Position numbers and translations under genes: made by a program. A DNA stretch of 64,000 bases from Acinetobacter proteolyticus (GTDB lineage Bacteria; Pseudomonadota; Gammaproteobacteria; Pseudomonadales; Moraxellaceae), in the NCBI RefSeq assembly GCF_000367945.1, contig NZ_KB849179.1, positions 3,329,470 through 3,393,469 of the forward strand, given 5' to 3'. Each line of letters opens with the position of its first letter. The stretch's first letter is position 1. Positions 34,858 to 43,272 of the stretch are shown piece by piece. The notes beneath the pieces were generated by a model that searched no databases, was not told where the DNA came from, and worked only from the letters and a program-made list of their open reading frames with translations.

Positions 34858-35348
34858 ATACGTTCCTTTTCAACCAAGCAAGATTCTGTAACTGAATCTT
34901 TACAGAATGTTATATACCGCTAAAAAAGCATGAAAATGGCATTATTTTGTATGCTTTTTATGAATATATTTTTAGATAGGGAGAATAATGCTGGTTTAGA
35001 GCTAAATCATTGACAGATAAAGAATGTCAGAATGGTCAATATTAAGAATTTAATGTTTTTAAAAGCAATTAATTGAGTTCTATTCGGGGACAATTTTATT
35101 GAGTAAGTCATCAACTGTTGTGTAAATTGATTGTAATGAAGGTATTTTGCCAGTTGCATTGTTTTATTCCAGTTAAAGCCGTGACATGAGTGTGCCGCTA
35201 GGTGAATAGGGCAATGACACTAAAAATAGGTGATCCAGAAAATATGCTAGAGGGTAAATCAACTGACATTACTGATGATTAATGCAGCAAAGCTGTGGAT
35301 AAGTTTTAGTTTATGCACATGGGCCGTTGCTGCCATTACAAAAAGTTT
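34858..35348. other. 491-base intergenic region, no gene seen
   Basis: AT-rich, stop codons in all frames at short intervals. It should hold the MFS promoter at its left end. A single TGTGGATAA (DnaA-box-like) at about 35293 has no companions, so there is no origin signal. Confidence 0.4.
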
Positions 35349-35735
35349 TTAAAGCAATTGGTTGAGGTCTGGAATCGGACAATCTTTTCTCAATGGACAC
35401 GCTTCACCTTGAGTAAATCGGCTTAACATCGTTCTGATTTGATGAAGCTGTGCAATCTTCTCATCTATCAAATCTAACTTGTCTTGGAAAATGCTTTGTA
35501 CTTGTGGGGCAGGGATTTCCTCTTGGGCTGTCATTGCCAAGATCTGTTTAATTTCATTGAGCGCAAAACCTAGATTTTTAGCAGTACGAATCAATTGTAG
35601 TTGTTGTAGGGTTTGTTCAGGGTAATCTTTATAGCCATTATTACAGGTCATCGACTGGATCAACTGCATTTTTTCATAAAAGCGAATGGTGTCTCGACTC
35701 AGATCTGCCTGTTTTGCCAATTGTCCAATCAACAT
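35349..35735 (-). CDS. MerR-family transcriptional regulator with C-terminal Cys loop
   Basis: 128 aa. The N-terminal winged helix MLIGQLAKQADLSRDTIRFYE is the MerR signature, followed by the dimerisation helix. Near the C terminus Cys113 and Cys119 (ACPLRKDCPIPD) mimic the metal-binding loop of CueR/ZntR but with a shorter gap, and no Cys lies near residue 79. It could sense a metal, a thiol-reactive compound or none. It is divergent from an extended SDR whose promoter has the stretched spacer typical of MerR control. Confidence 0.85.
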   Translation of the reverse strand: MLIGQLAKQADLSRDTIRFYEKMQLIQSMTCNNGYKDYPEQTLQQLQLIRTAKNLGFALNEIKQILAMTAQEEIPAPQVQSIFQDKLDLIDEKIAQLHQIRTMLSRFTQGEACPLRKDCPIPDLNQLL

Positions 35736-35781
35736 AGTAACTATCCTTTATTATTTTATAAAAAAGTGGTGCATAAACCAC

Positions 35782-35813
35782 TTGACCATTGAGTGTACTC
35801 CATCCTTTAGCCT
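35782..35813 (+). promoter_or_regulatory. MerR-type promoter with 19-20 bp spacer and central dyad
   Basis: -35 TTGACC (35782-35787). The -10 is TTAGCC or TAGCCT at 35807-35813, giving a spacer of 19-20 rather than 17. The dyad ATTGAGT-GT-ACTCCAT lies in the spacer, as in operators for MerR-family activators. Confidence 0.6.
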
Positions 35814-35844
35814 ATGCCTACATTCAATCAAAAGGGCGTAGCAG

Positions 35845-36942
35845 ATGGTGCATAACAACTTAAAAACACAGCAAGATAAACAAGTCGCTTTGGTCGCAGG
35901 TGCAACAGGATTTATTGGCCGCTATTTAATTTTAGAGCTACTGAAGCAAGGACACACGGTTTTTGCCTTGCTTCGGAATCAAGTGAAACAACAAGCCGTG
36001 CTCACAAATTGGCTCAGTCAAACAGGTGTTTCCTTGAATCAACTGAGCTTTATCCAAGGTGATGTGACACAGGCTAAGCTTGCCATCAGCGAACAAGGGT
36101 GGCAAAAATTAAGCGCAGTGGATACTTTATATAATAGTAGTGCGTTGTTTGCGTGGAACCTGAGTATGCAACAAGCAAGGGCCGTCAATGTTGAAGGTGC
36201 GTTGAATTTATTCACTTGTGTGCATCAGCATTGTGATTTAAAACGCGCTGTGCACGTTTCGGGCTATATGTTGACGATTACGAGTCATTTACAGCAGGCA
36301 GGGGTCTGTTTTGAACAACCTGAACGTACCCAATGGCAAGCTGTGTATCAGCATCTGGGGGCTTATGAAGCATCGAAGATTGAAGCTCATTTTGCATGGA
36401 TACGACGTGCACAACAGCTATCCGTAGATTGGACGATTATTCATCCTGCAACAGTGGTTGGCGATGATATGGTTGGTGAAATACCCACGAATCAGCCGAT
36501 CGCGCAAATGATTGATTTGCTCAAACGGGGAAAAATGAGTGCCATCCCGGCAACGGCTCAGCATTATCTACCTTTAGTACGTGTCGATGACCTATGTCGG
36601 ATAATGGTCGGTGCTTCTGTGGATGCGGCTTTGTCGAATCAAGCAATGTTGGCTGTGAGTGAGAACAATCTGGCTTTGCATCAACTCACTCAAATGATTG
36701 CGGATCAATTGCAGGTGAGTGCACCAACTCGACATGTACCGATCGGACTGTTGAGGTTTATTTTAAAGTGGCAATGGTTGGCGAGAAAACTAGAAATGTC
36801 TACAGAAATGCTGAGTTTTCTAAGAACAGAACAGTTAGATCGAGAACGATTGACACAGTTTCAACAGCGTTGGCAGATTTCGATGGGAAATCTAGAAGCT
36901 GCGATTCGAAAAACCACGGACTGGATCAATCAAAGCAACTAG
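35845..36942 (+). CDS. extended SDR (NAD-dependent epimerase / thioester-reductase-like)
   Basis: 365 aa. The nucleotide-binding loop is GATGFIGRYL (residues 19-28), the catalytic Tyr174 and Lys178 are in GAYEASKIEAHF, and the active-site Ser is in RAVHVSGYM. The arrangement fits the male-sterility/thioester reductase and epimerase group, which reduce acyl thioesters or act on sugars. The C-terminal 90 residues form a helical substrate cap. It is divergent from the MerR regulator with a MerR-type promoter. Substrate unknown. Confidence 0.8.
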   Translation: MVHNNLKTQQDKQVALVAGATGFIGRYLILELLKQGHTVFALLRNQVKQQAVLTNWLSQTGVSLNQLSFIQGDVTQAKLAISEQGWQKLSAVDTLYNSSALFAWNLSMQQARAVNVEGALNLFTCVHQHCDLKRAVHVSGYMLTITSHLQQAGVCFEQPERTQWQAVYQHLGAYEASKIEAHFAWIRRAQQLSVDWTIIHPATVVGDDMVGEIPTNQPIAQMIDLLKRGKMSAIPATAQHYLPLVRVDDLCRIMVGASVDAALSNQAMLAVSENNLALHQLTQMIADQLQVSAPTRHVPIGLLRFILKWQWLARKLEMSTEMLSFLRTEQLDRERLTQFQQRWQISMGNLEAAIRKTTDWINQSN

Positions 36943-36956
36943 AACTTATTTCTAAT

Positions 36957-36990
36957 AAAAAAATAGCCAATCAAAAGATTGGCTATTTTT
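36957..36990. terminator. bidirectional terminator
   Basis: AAAATAGCCAATC pairs with GATTGGCTATTTT, loop AAAA. It lies between the converging extended SDR and acr1. Confidence 0.88.
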
Positions 36991-37009
36991 CTGAATCTAG
37001 CTAAAAAGA

Positions 37010-37897
37010 TTACCAGTGTTCGCCAGGGAACAAACGTGCATAGGCACGTTGAATTAAATTCAACTTCTCTTGCTCACCGACAGAAGCAGTAGAACTTGGG
37101 AATAAGTTGAAACCAATCGACATTAAAATGTTGTTGATGTCTGGTGCAATGGCATAAGTAATCGATGCAAGTCGACCTAAATTGGTTGCGATCTTTTTCG
37201 GACGCTTCACGATCGCATAGGCAATTAAATCGGCTGCTTCTTCAGGTGAAAGCGTTGGTACATATTTATAAATTTTGGTTGGTGCAATCATTGGTGTGCG
37301 CACCAAAGGCATATAAATAGAGGTAATCGCAATTTTATGTGAGTGAACTTCTGCAGATAAACAACGACTAAATGCATCCAATGCAGCTTTAGACGCTACA
37401 TAAGCAGAAAAGCGCGTTGCGTTGGCAAGAACACCAATCGAGCTGATGTTAATAATCTGGCCGTCTTTACGCTGCATCATGTGCGGTAAAACATTTAAGA
37501 CTAAACGTACGGCACCAAAGTAGTTGAGCTGCATGGTACGTTCGAAGTCATGGAAACGATCAACCGACTCATGTACTGCGCGACGGATTGAACGTCCTGC
37601 ATTGTTAACAAGAATATCAATGTGATCAACTGCCGCTAAGATTTCTTTTGAAACTGCATCGATTGATTCCATGTCGTTTAGATCACATGGGAAAACAGAG
37701 GCTGTTCCACCTTCCGCTTCAATCTCTGCTTTTACCTCATCTAACTTCTCCTTGGTACGAGCAAGCAAGAGTACATGAGCACCTGCTTGTGCAAGGTATT
37801 TAGAAACCGTTAAACCAATACCACTCGATGCACCAGTGACAATGATCGTTTTACCGTCGACTTTTTGCTGAAAAAGTTTTTTGAGTTTTGCATTCAT
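37010..37897 (-). CDS. acr1: fatty acyl-CoA reductase Acr1
   Basis: NADPH-dependent reductase that converts long-chain acyl-CoA to fatty aldehyde, the entry step to wax esters in Acinetobacter. 295 aa, same length as Acr1 of A. baylyi, and long stretches agree with my memory of that protein (DRFHDFERTMQLNYFGAVRL, SLSPEEAADLI-type phrase, QRAYARLFPGEHW end). Cofactor loop TGASSGIG (21-28), NNAG at 98-101, catalytic Ser152/153, Tyr166 and Lys170. It is a single gene with its own 248-base upstream region (37898-38145), which shows no obvious gene. Confidence 0.95.
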   Translation of the reverse strand: MNAKLKKLFQQKVDGKTIIVTGASSGIGLTVSKYLAQAGAHVLLLARTKEKLDEVKAEIEAEGGTASVFPCDLNDMESIDAVSKEILAAVDHIDILVNNAGRSIRRAVHESVDRFHDFERTMQLNYFGAVRLVLNVLPHMMQRKDGQIINISSIGVLANATRFSAYVASKAALDAFSRCLSAEVHSHKIAITSIYMPLVRTPMIAPTKIYKYVPTLSPEEAADLIAYAIVKRPKKIATNLGRLASITYAIAPDINNILMSIGFNLFPSSTASVGEQEKLNLIQRAYARLFPGEHW

Positions 37898-38102
37898 GTA
37901 AGTGTCCTACATTAATCACACTGTTGTTGCAATGCTTGCTTATCCCGATTAAACACTGCACTTTATTTTGGTCTAATATTAACCGATTTTTTTTGTTTGT
38001 CTAGTGTAAATCTTTGAAAAATAATGGCTTTTTTAGAGTAAAAGCTCTAAAACAAGATGTTGTAATAGTTGAAAAAGCAATAAAAAATTTGTGATTTTGC
38101 AT

Positions 38103-38129
38103 AAAAAATAAGCCCCTATTCAGGGGCTT
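38103..38129 (-). terminator. terminator of metY
   Basis: AAGCCCCT pairs with AGGGGCTT, loop ATTC. On the minus strand it is followed by ATTTTTT. Confidence 0.85.
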
Positions 38130-38145
38130 GTTGATTTCATTTAAA

Positions 38146-39423
38146 TTAAACTTGGGCAAGGGCCTGTTCAAGGTCAGCAATCAGGTCATCAACATGCTCA
38201 ATCCCAATAGACAAACGCACTAAATCTTCACTGACTCCTGCTGATTTCAGCTCTTCCCCATTGAGTTGGCGATGTGTGGTTGTGGCTGGGTGACAAGCCA
38301 AGCTTTTGGCATCCCCAATATTCACTAAGCGTGTAAATAGCTGTAATGCATCAATAAACCGTGTTCCACCCGCTAAACCGTCCTGAACACCGAAAGAAAG
38401 GATAGCAGAAGGTTTACCTTTCACATACTTTTGTGCCAAATGGTGCTGTGGATGATCAGATAGACCTGCGTAATTGACCCATTTTACTTTTGCATGTTGT
38501 TTTAAGTATTCGGCAACCTTGATGGCATTTTCTGTGTGGCGTTCCATTCTCAGGTTTAAAGTTTCCAGACCTTGTAAGATCAGAAATACGCTGAGTGGAC
38601 TAATGGCTGCGCCGGTGTTACGTAATGGCACCACGCGCGCACGTGCAATAAAAGCAGCTTCACCCAACACTTCGACATAATTCACGCCGTGATAGCTTGG
38701 GTCAGGAGTATTTAAGGCTTTAAAGCGTTCAGGATATTTGCCCCAAGGAAACTTGCCGCTATCGACAATCACGCCACCGATGCTATTGCCATGTCCGCCG
38801 ATATACTTGGTTAGAGAATGCACAACAATATCAGCACCAAATTCAAACGGCTTCAATAGGGCAGGTGTTGCTACGGTATTATCCACGATCACAGGTACAC
38901 CATACTCATGCGCAATCTTGGCAATCACTTCCAGATCGATGATATTGCCGAGCGGATTACCAATGGATTCAACAAACACCAATTTGGTTTTGTCATCAAT
39001 AATTTGACGCAATGCTTCAGGATTTTGATAATCGAAGAAACGGACTTCAATACCTTGCTTTGGCAAGGTGTGAGCAAACAGGTTATACGTTCCACCATAT
39101 AAGGTCGATACTGAGGCAATATTGTCTCCCGCTTCAGCAATGGTTTGAATCGCGTAGGTAATTGCAGCCATGCCGGAGGCTAAGGCCAATGCACCAATCC
39201 CACCTTCAAGTGCCGCAATACGTTGTTCAAGTACGGCTGTGGTTGGGTTCATGATCCGTGTATAGATATTGCCCTGTACTTTGAGATCAAATAGATCTGC
39301 ACCATGTTGCGTATTATCAAAGGCATAAGAGGTGGTTTGATAAATCGGTACCGCCACGGCTTTGGTAGTTGCTTCTGGTGAATATCCCGCATGAATGGCT
39401 AAAGTTTCATCTTTATAGGTCAT
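38146..39423 (-). CDS. metY: O-acetylhomoserine aminocarboxypropyltransferase/sulfhydrylase
   Basis: 425 aa PLP enzyme of the Cys/Met metabolism family. It makes homocysteine from O-acetyl- (or O-succinyl-) homoserine and sulfide. Signatures: ETLAIHAGYSPEATTKAVAVPIYQT (core AIHAGYSPE), YTRIMNPTTAVLEQRIAALEGG, and the PLP lysine in VHSLTKYIGGHGNSIGG. The start is at ATG 39423 (MTYKDETLAIHAG). The frame stays open to 39570, but that 49-residue extension is Lys/Tyr-rich and unlike the family. The ribosome site at 39423 is weak. Upstream (39424-39600) holds its promoter region, with no SAM riboswitch that I can see. Confidence 0.92.
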   Translation of the reverse strand: MTYKDETLAIHAGYSPEATTKAVAVPIYQTTSYAFDNTQHGADLFDLKVQGNIYTRIMNPTTAVLEQRIAALEGGIGALALASGMAAITYAIQTIAEAGDNIASVSTLYGGTYNLFAHTLPKQGIEVRFFDYQNPEALRQIIDDKTKLVFVESIGNPLGNIIDLEVIAKIAHEYGVPVIVDNTVATPALLKPFEFGADIVVHSLTKYIGGHGNSIGGVIVDSGKFPWGKYPERFKALNTPDPSYHGVNYVEVLGEAAFIARARVVPLRNTGAAISPLSVFLILQGLETLNLRMERHTENAIKVAEYLKQHAKVKWVNYAGLSDHPQHHLAQKYVKGKPSAILSFGVQDGLAGGTRFIDALQLFTRLVNIGDAKSLACHPATTTHRQLNGEELKSAGVSEDLVRLSIGIEHVDDLIADLEQALAQV

Positions 39424-39633
39424 GATTACATCATCTACGTGAGTTAAATACTGACCGAGTCTAGCGTATATTTTATCCAAAATGGTGCATATTTTTTGCG
39501 CTGTATAGCGTTTTTGGTGATATAGCCAGTTCTTTGACTCCAGTAATTGTTTTGAGAAAACTGAAATCATTCAAGCCTGTAATGTCTTGCAAAAGAAAAA
39601 CCAGTGTAGGAGGCAAACAAATCCCAACTTAAC

Positions 39634-39663
39634 TTCAAGTCAATAGGGTTTTCAGCGTATAAT
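39634..39663 (+). promoter_or_regulatory. promoter of ettA
   Basis: Perfect -10 TATAAT (39658-39663) with a weak -35 (TTCAAG, 18-base spacer). It lies 62 bases before the GTG start. Confidence 0.6.
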
Positions 39664-39724
39664 ACGCCCGATTATTGATTCGCTTTATTTGCGATGTATT
39701 GGTTTTTCAATTGAGGAGTCCTGC

Positions 39725-41386
39725 GTGGCCCAATATATTTATACGATGAACCGAGTGTCAAAAATGGTTCCGCCGAAGCGCGAAATCTTAAAAGACATCT
39801 CTTTATCATTTTTCCCGGGCGCAAAAATTGGTGTGCTTGGTTTGAACGGTGCAGGTAAGTCAACCTTACTCCGTATTATGGCTGGCGTAGATAAAGATTT
39901 CTCAGGTGAAGCTCGTGCACAACCAGGAATCAAAATCGGCTATTTAGAACAAGAGCCGCCACTTGATCCAAGCAAAGATGTTCGTGGTAACGTTGAAGAT
40001 GGCGTACGCGAAGCACTGGATGCTTTAGAACGTCTTGATCAGGTTTTTGCTGAATATGCTGAACCAGATGCGGATTTTGATGCACTTGCGAAAGAGCAAG
40101 AAAAATTGGAATCTATCATCCATGCATGGGATGCGCATAACCTCAATAACCAGCTTGAAATTGCTGCTGATGCATTGAACCTTCCAGCATGGGATGCCGA
40201 TGTATCCTTGCTTTCAGGTGGTGAGCGTCGTCGTGTTGCATTGTGCCGTTTATTGCTTTCTAAGCCTGATATGCTACTTCTTGACGAACCGACCAACCAT
40301 TTAGATGCTGAGTCAGTGTCTTGGTTAGAACGTTTCTTGAAAGACTTCCCAGGCACAATCGTTGCGATTACGCATGACCGTTATTTCTTGGATAACGTGG
40401 CTGAGTGGATTCTTGAACTTGACCGTGGACATGGTATTCCTTACCAAGGTAACTATTCTTCTTGGTTGGAACAAAAGAATGCCCGTCTAGAGCAGGAACA
40501 GAAACAAGAAGAATCTTTTGCTAAAGCATTGAAAAAAGAACTTGAATGGGTTCGCTCAAATGCCAAAGGCCAGCAAAAGAAAAACAAAGCGCGTATGGAA
40601 CGTTTTGAAGAGCTTAACTCTAAAGAATTCCAACAACGTAATGAAACCTCTGAAATCTATATTCCACCTGGCCCACGTCTGGGTAACAAAGTGGTGGAAG
40701 TGGAAGGAATCAGTAAATCATTCGATGGTCGCTTACTCTATGAAAACCTGACGTTCACTGTACCGCCTACAGCAATCGTGGGTATTGTTGGTCCAAATGG
40801 TGCGGGTAAAACCACCTTATTCCGTATGATGACTGGCGAACAGCAACCGGATACCGGTACTGTAACGTTAGGTGAGTCAGTTAAAGTGGCTTACGTGGGT
40901 CAGATTCGTGACACTTTGGATAACAACAAAACCGTTTGGGAGGAAGTTTCTGGCGGTTTAGATATCCTGAAAATTGGTGATTACGAAATCGCATCACGTG
41001 CTTATATCGGCCGCTTTAACTTTAAAGGCCAAGATCAGCAAAAACGTGTAGGTGAATTGTCGGGTGGTGAGCGTAACCGTTTACAACTTGCCAAGATCTT
41101 GCAGATGGGTGCAAACGTGATCTTGCTGGATGAACCGTCGAACGACTTGGATATCGAGACTTTACGTGCACTTGAGGATGCCATTCTGGTATTCCCAGGT
41201 ACGGTTATGGTGGTATCGCATGACCGTTGGTTCCTCGACCGTATTGCAACACACATCTTGTCGTTTGAGAACGAACAGCCAGAATTCTACACAGGTAACT
41301 ATGCAGAATACGAAGCTTATCGCCAATCGCGTCTCGGTGATGATGCGGCTCAAAAACGTACGAAATACAAAAAAATTACAGGTTAA
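39725..41386 (+). CDS. ettA: energy-dependent translational throttle protein EttA
   Basis: ABC-F protein that binds the ribosomal E site and gates the first elongation steps according to ATP/ADP level. 553 aa. The start is GTG 39725 (MAQYIYTMNRVSKMVPPKRE, like E. coli EttA), with GAGGAG 7 bases before it; the ATG at 39689 is rejected. Two ABC domains: Walker A GLNGAGKST near residue 39 with LSGGERRR, and GPNGAGKTT near 355 with LSGGERNR. Between them lies the basic linker rich in Lys/Glu (RSNAKGQQKKNKARMERFEE). Both Walker B ends are LLLDEPTNHLD and ILLDEPSNDLD. Confidence 0.97.
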   Translation: MAQYIYTMNRVSKMVPPKREILKDISLSFFPGAKIGVLGLNGAGKSTLLRIMAGVDKDFSGEARAQPGIKIGYLEQEPPLDPSKDVRGNVEDGVREALDALERLDQVFAEYAEPDADFDALAKEQEKLESIIHAWDAHNLNNQLEIAADALNLPAWDADVSLLSGGERRRVALCRLLLSKPDMLLLDEPTNHLDAESVSWLERFLKDFPGTIVAITHDRYFLDNVAEWILELDRGHGIPYQGNYSSWLEQKNARLEQEQKQEESFAKALKKELEWVRSNAKGQQKKNKARMERFEELNSKEFQQRNETSEIYIPPGPRLGNKVVEVEGISKSFDGRLLYENLTFTVPPTAIVGIVGPNGAGKTTLFRMMTGEQQPDTGTVTLGESVKVAYVGQIRDTLDNNKTVWEEVSGGLDILKIGDYEIASRAYIGRFNFKGQDQQKRVGELSGGERNRLQLAKILQMGANVILLDEPSNDLDIETLRALEDAILVFPGTVMVVSHDRWFLDRIATHILSFENEQPEFYTGNYAEYEAYRQSRLGDDAAQKRTKYKKITG

Positions 41387-41397
41387 GTCCTGATATA

Positions 41398-41425
41398 AAA
41401 ACCAGCTTTCGAGCTGGTTTTTTTC
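41398..41425 (+). terminator. terminator of ettA
   Basis: AAACCAGCT pairs with AGCTGGTTT, TTCG tetraloop, then Ts. Confidence 0.9.
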
Positions 41426-41428
41426 TAC

Positions 41429-41809
41429 TTATGAAAATGCTAATTCACTAAAAGCACTATATAAATAAGCTTTGGCTTCAGGATGTCCTAAATGGGCCGC
41501 GCGTTCCAGCCAATATTGTGCTTTGCCATAATTTTTATCTAAACCCAACTCGCCATGTAAATAGCTCTCACCCAGTTTAAAGGCTGCATCTGCATTACCA
41601 CGTAGCGCTGCACGTAGAAAATACCAAACGGCATTGCGATCATTGGCAGAAATAAAGGGATGAGCATCTTGCTCATGTTCGTGATGTGCCAATGTTTTAA
41701 AAAATTCGGCTTTGTGAATTTCCTGTTCAGAGTCGGACAGGATGCTCTGTTGAACCAAACCAGAACAATAGGAATGCAACCGCTGTTTGATATTTGCAAT
41801 ATTCATCAT
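41429..41809 (-). CDS. Sel1-repeat protein, 126 aa
   Basis: Two TPR-like Sel1 units: NAVWYFLRAALRGNADAAFKLGESYLHG and YGKAQYWLERAAHLGHPEAKAYLYSAF (recognised by AAxxG and A.Y.LG.A words). No signal peptide, so cytoplasmic, probably a small protein-protein interaction module. AAGGAG precedes two in-frame ATGs (41809 and 41806). Partner unknown. Confidence 0.78.
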   Translation of the reverse strand: MMNIANIKQRLHSYCSGLVQQSILSDSEQEIHKAEFFKTLAHHEHEQDAHPFISANDRNAVWYFLRAALRGNADAAFKLGESYLHGELGLDKNYGKAQYWLERAAHLGHPEAKAYLYSAFSELAFS

Positions 41810-41911
41810 GCAACTCCTTAAGCTAAGTTTTTCATTATTATGTTTTTAATATATGTTTTTTCTTTGCAGCTATTGTTCTATTTGTGTATTTCAGAAGATT
41901 GAGAAATGTCA

Positions 41912-41954
41912 TAAAAAATAAGCCAATACCTAATTGCTCTGGTGATTAGCTTAT
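41912..41954 (-). terminator. imperfect terminator of the lipoprotein gene
   Basis: On the minus strand ATAAGCTAATCACC pairs imperfectly with GGTATTGGCTTAT, then TTTTTTATG. It lies 24 bases after the lipoprotein stop codon. Confidence 0.6.
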
Positions 41955-41977
41955 ATGCAATGCCAATTTATTTGTGT

Positions 41978-42670
41978 CTATTTATTAAAATCGCCGTGCA
42001 GATCAGACCACATTAACAGGGGTGTCACTGTGACAACATCAAAGACCATTGCCAAAGGATAGAGCACCATACGGGTTGCTCGTTTGATTGGATGTTTGGT
42101 GGTAATGATGGTCTCTTGTTGTAAAGTGATTGGATAGGGTTGCGTCAATTTCTGTTGGATTTTTTGTTGATCGAGTGCTTGATAGAGCTGCCCTTTAAAA
42201 AATACATTGATATAAGGATAAGGCGCGGTTTCTTGATTTTGAATCAAGTCAAAATTTTGTCTAAAACCTAGGGATTTTAATAGATCTTTTTGCTTCTGAT
42301 TCAGATCAATCATACGGGTATTATATTGAATCTGTAAGACGCCCCGAAAATGAGTTGGATCATCCATGGTGAGGACCAAAGGTGATGCGCTGGTGAAAGA
42401 TCGCTGTTCTGCTGGAATGGCATGTAAAAGTTTCAGTAGTTCAGCATTACCATCGGTCATTAAGTAATTGAAATCCTGACCAATAAACACCAGGCCTTGG
42501 CTTTTTTCATTTTGAATAGCTTGTCCCAGTGCAATTATTTGGTCGCTTTTTAAGGTGTCGGTTTGAACGTGTTGGGTCTCATTGGGGAGCGCAGTCGAAA
42601 GAATAGTGGTGGCACATCCACTGAGGCTGAGCATCATCGCGAAGAGCAAAATAGAGAAAGATTTATACAT
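41978..42670 (-). CDS. hypothetical lipoprotein, 230 aa
   Basis: Type II signal peptide MYKSFSILLFAMMLSLSGC with the lipidated Cys at residue 19 (lipobox LSGC), followed by ATT. The mature part is soluble, with a C-terminal hydrophobic stretch (MVLYPLAMVFDVVTVTPLLM) like that in some small envelope lipoproteins with a C-terminal YceK-type segment. Residue +2 is Ala, which favours transport to the outer membrane. Function unknown. It is divergent from the czc cluster. Confidence 0.75.
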   Translation of the reverse strand: MYKSFSILLFAMMLSLSGCATTILSTALPNETQHVQTDTLKSDQIIALGQAIQNEKSQGLVFIGQDFNYLMTDGNAELLKLLHAIPAEQRSFTSASPLVLTMDDPTHFRGVLQIQYNTRMIDLNQKQKDLLKSLGFRQNFDLIQNQETAPYPYINVFFKGQLYQALDQQKIQQKLTQPYPITLQQETIITTKHPIKRATRMVLYPLAMVFDVVTVTPLLMWSDLHGDFNK

Positions 42671-42760
42671 AACGTATCCGTAAAAGTGAAATCATTGTTA
42701 TCAATGTCGAAGAAAAAATGTTTTAAATCAGGAAGAAGTTGACTAAAAAGTATTTTGTAA

Positions 42761-42790
42761 TTTTATTACATCGGCGTAGCCTGCTATAGT
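42761..42790 (+). promoter_or_regulatory. candidate extended -10 promoter of the czc cluster
   Basis: TGCTATAGT (42782-42790) is an extended -10. The -35 is poor. This fits activator control, for example by CzcR, but no such gene is in the window. Confidence 0.4.
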
Positions 42791-42822
42791 GCCTTTGTGC
42801 AATTTACTGTAAGGGTGTGCTG

Positions 42823-43218
42823 TTGCAACGCTCAACTGTTTTCGTGACCGTCTTGCTGAGTTTGTTCATGTTCCAAAGTTTCTGGAATGTGGCGGCCGCT
42901 TTTTGTGCGCATGAAACGGTGCGCGAATATAGTATGTTGAATCATTTTGGACATCATGTCGCTGAAAAGGCACACAGTTCTGAACAAGGTACTGTCTTCG
43001 ATAACGTCGCAGCAGATTTACCGATGCCTTTAAGCTTGCAAGATCATCATGATCATCTACCTTCTTGTTTTCATGTGGTGGTTGCTGAAGTTCAGCAACG
43101 TGTAAATGAACCCATGTTGCACAGTCAGGACGTAGAACAAAAATATTACTGGTCCAATTCTTACCAGTCACCACACCTCACAGGATTAAATCCGCCCCCT
43201 GTATTGACCCCGCTATAG
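42823..43218 (+). CDS. czcI: CzcI-like periplasmic metal-resistance protein
   Basis: About 131 aa. A hydrophobic N-terminal segment (VFVTVLLSLFMFQSFWNVAAA) acts as signal peptide. The mature part is His-rich (HFGHHVAEKAH, HHDHLPSCFH) and ends in a proline-rich tail. Position ahead of czcCBA and composition match CzcI, a small protein thought to tune the pump. The start is a TTG at 42823 with AAGGG 7 bases upstream; GTG at 42817 would leave no room for the site. There is no ATG. Confidence 0.7.
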   Translation: MQRSTVFVTVLLSLFMFQSFWNVAAAFCAHETVREYSMLNHFGHHVAEKAHSSEQGTVFDNVAADLPMPLSLQDHHDHLPSCFHVVVAEVQQRVNEPMLHSQDVEQKYYWSNSYQSPHLTGLNPPPVLTPL

Positions 43219-43272
43219 GTGGGGTAGCCGAAAAATAGCCCACCGCAATCTTATTACTTTGCGGGGCTTTAT

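Noticed and set aside
35290..35302. DnaA-box-like TGTGGATAA
   Set aside because: Single copy, with no DnaA-box cluster, AT-rich unwinding element or dnaA/dnaN neighbours.
39424..39570. 49-residue N-terminal extension of MetY
   Set aside because: Unlike the family, which begins with ETLAIHAG close to the Met at 39423.
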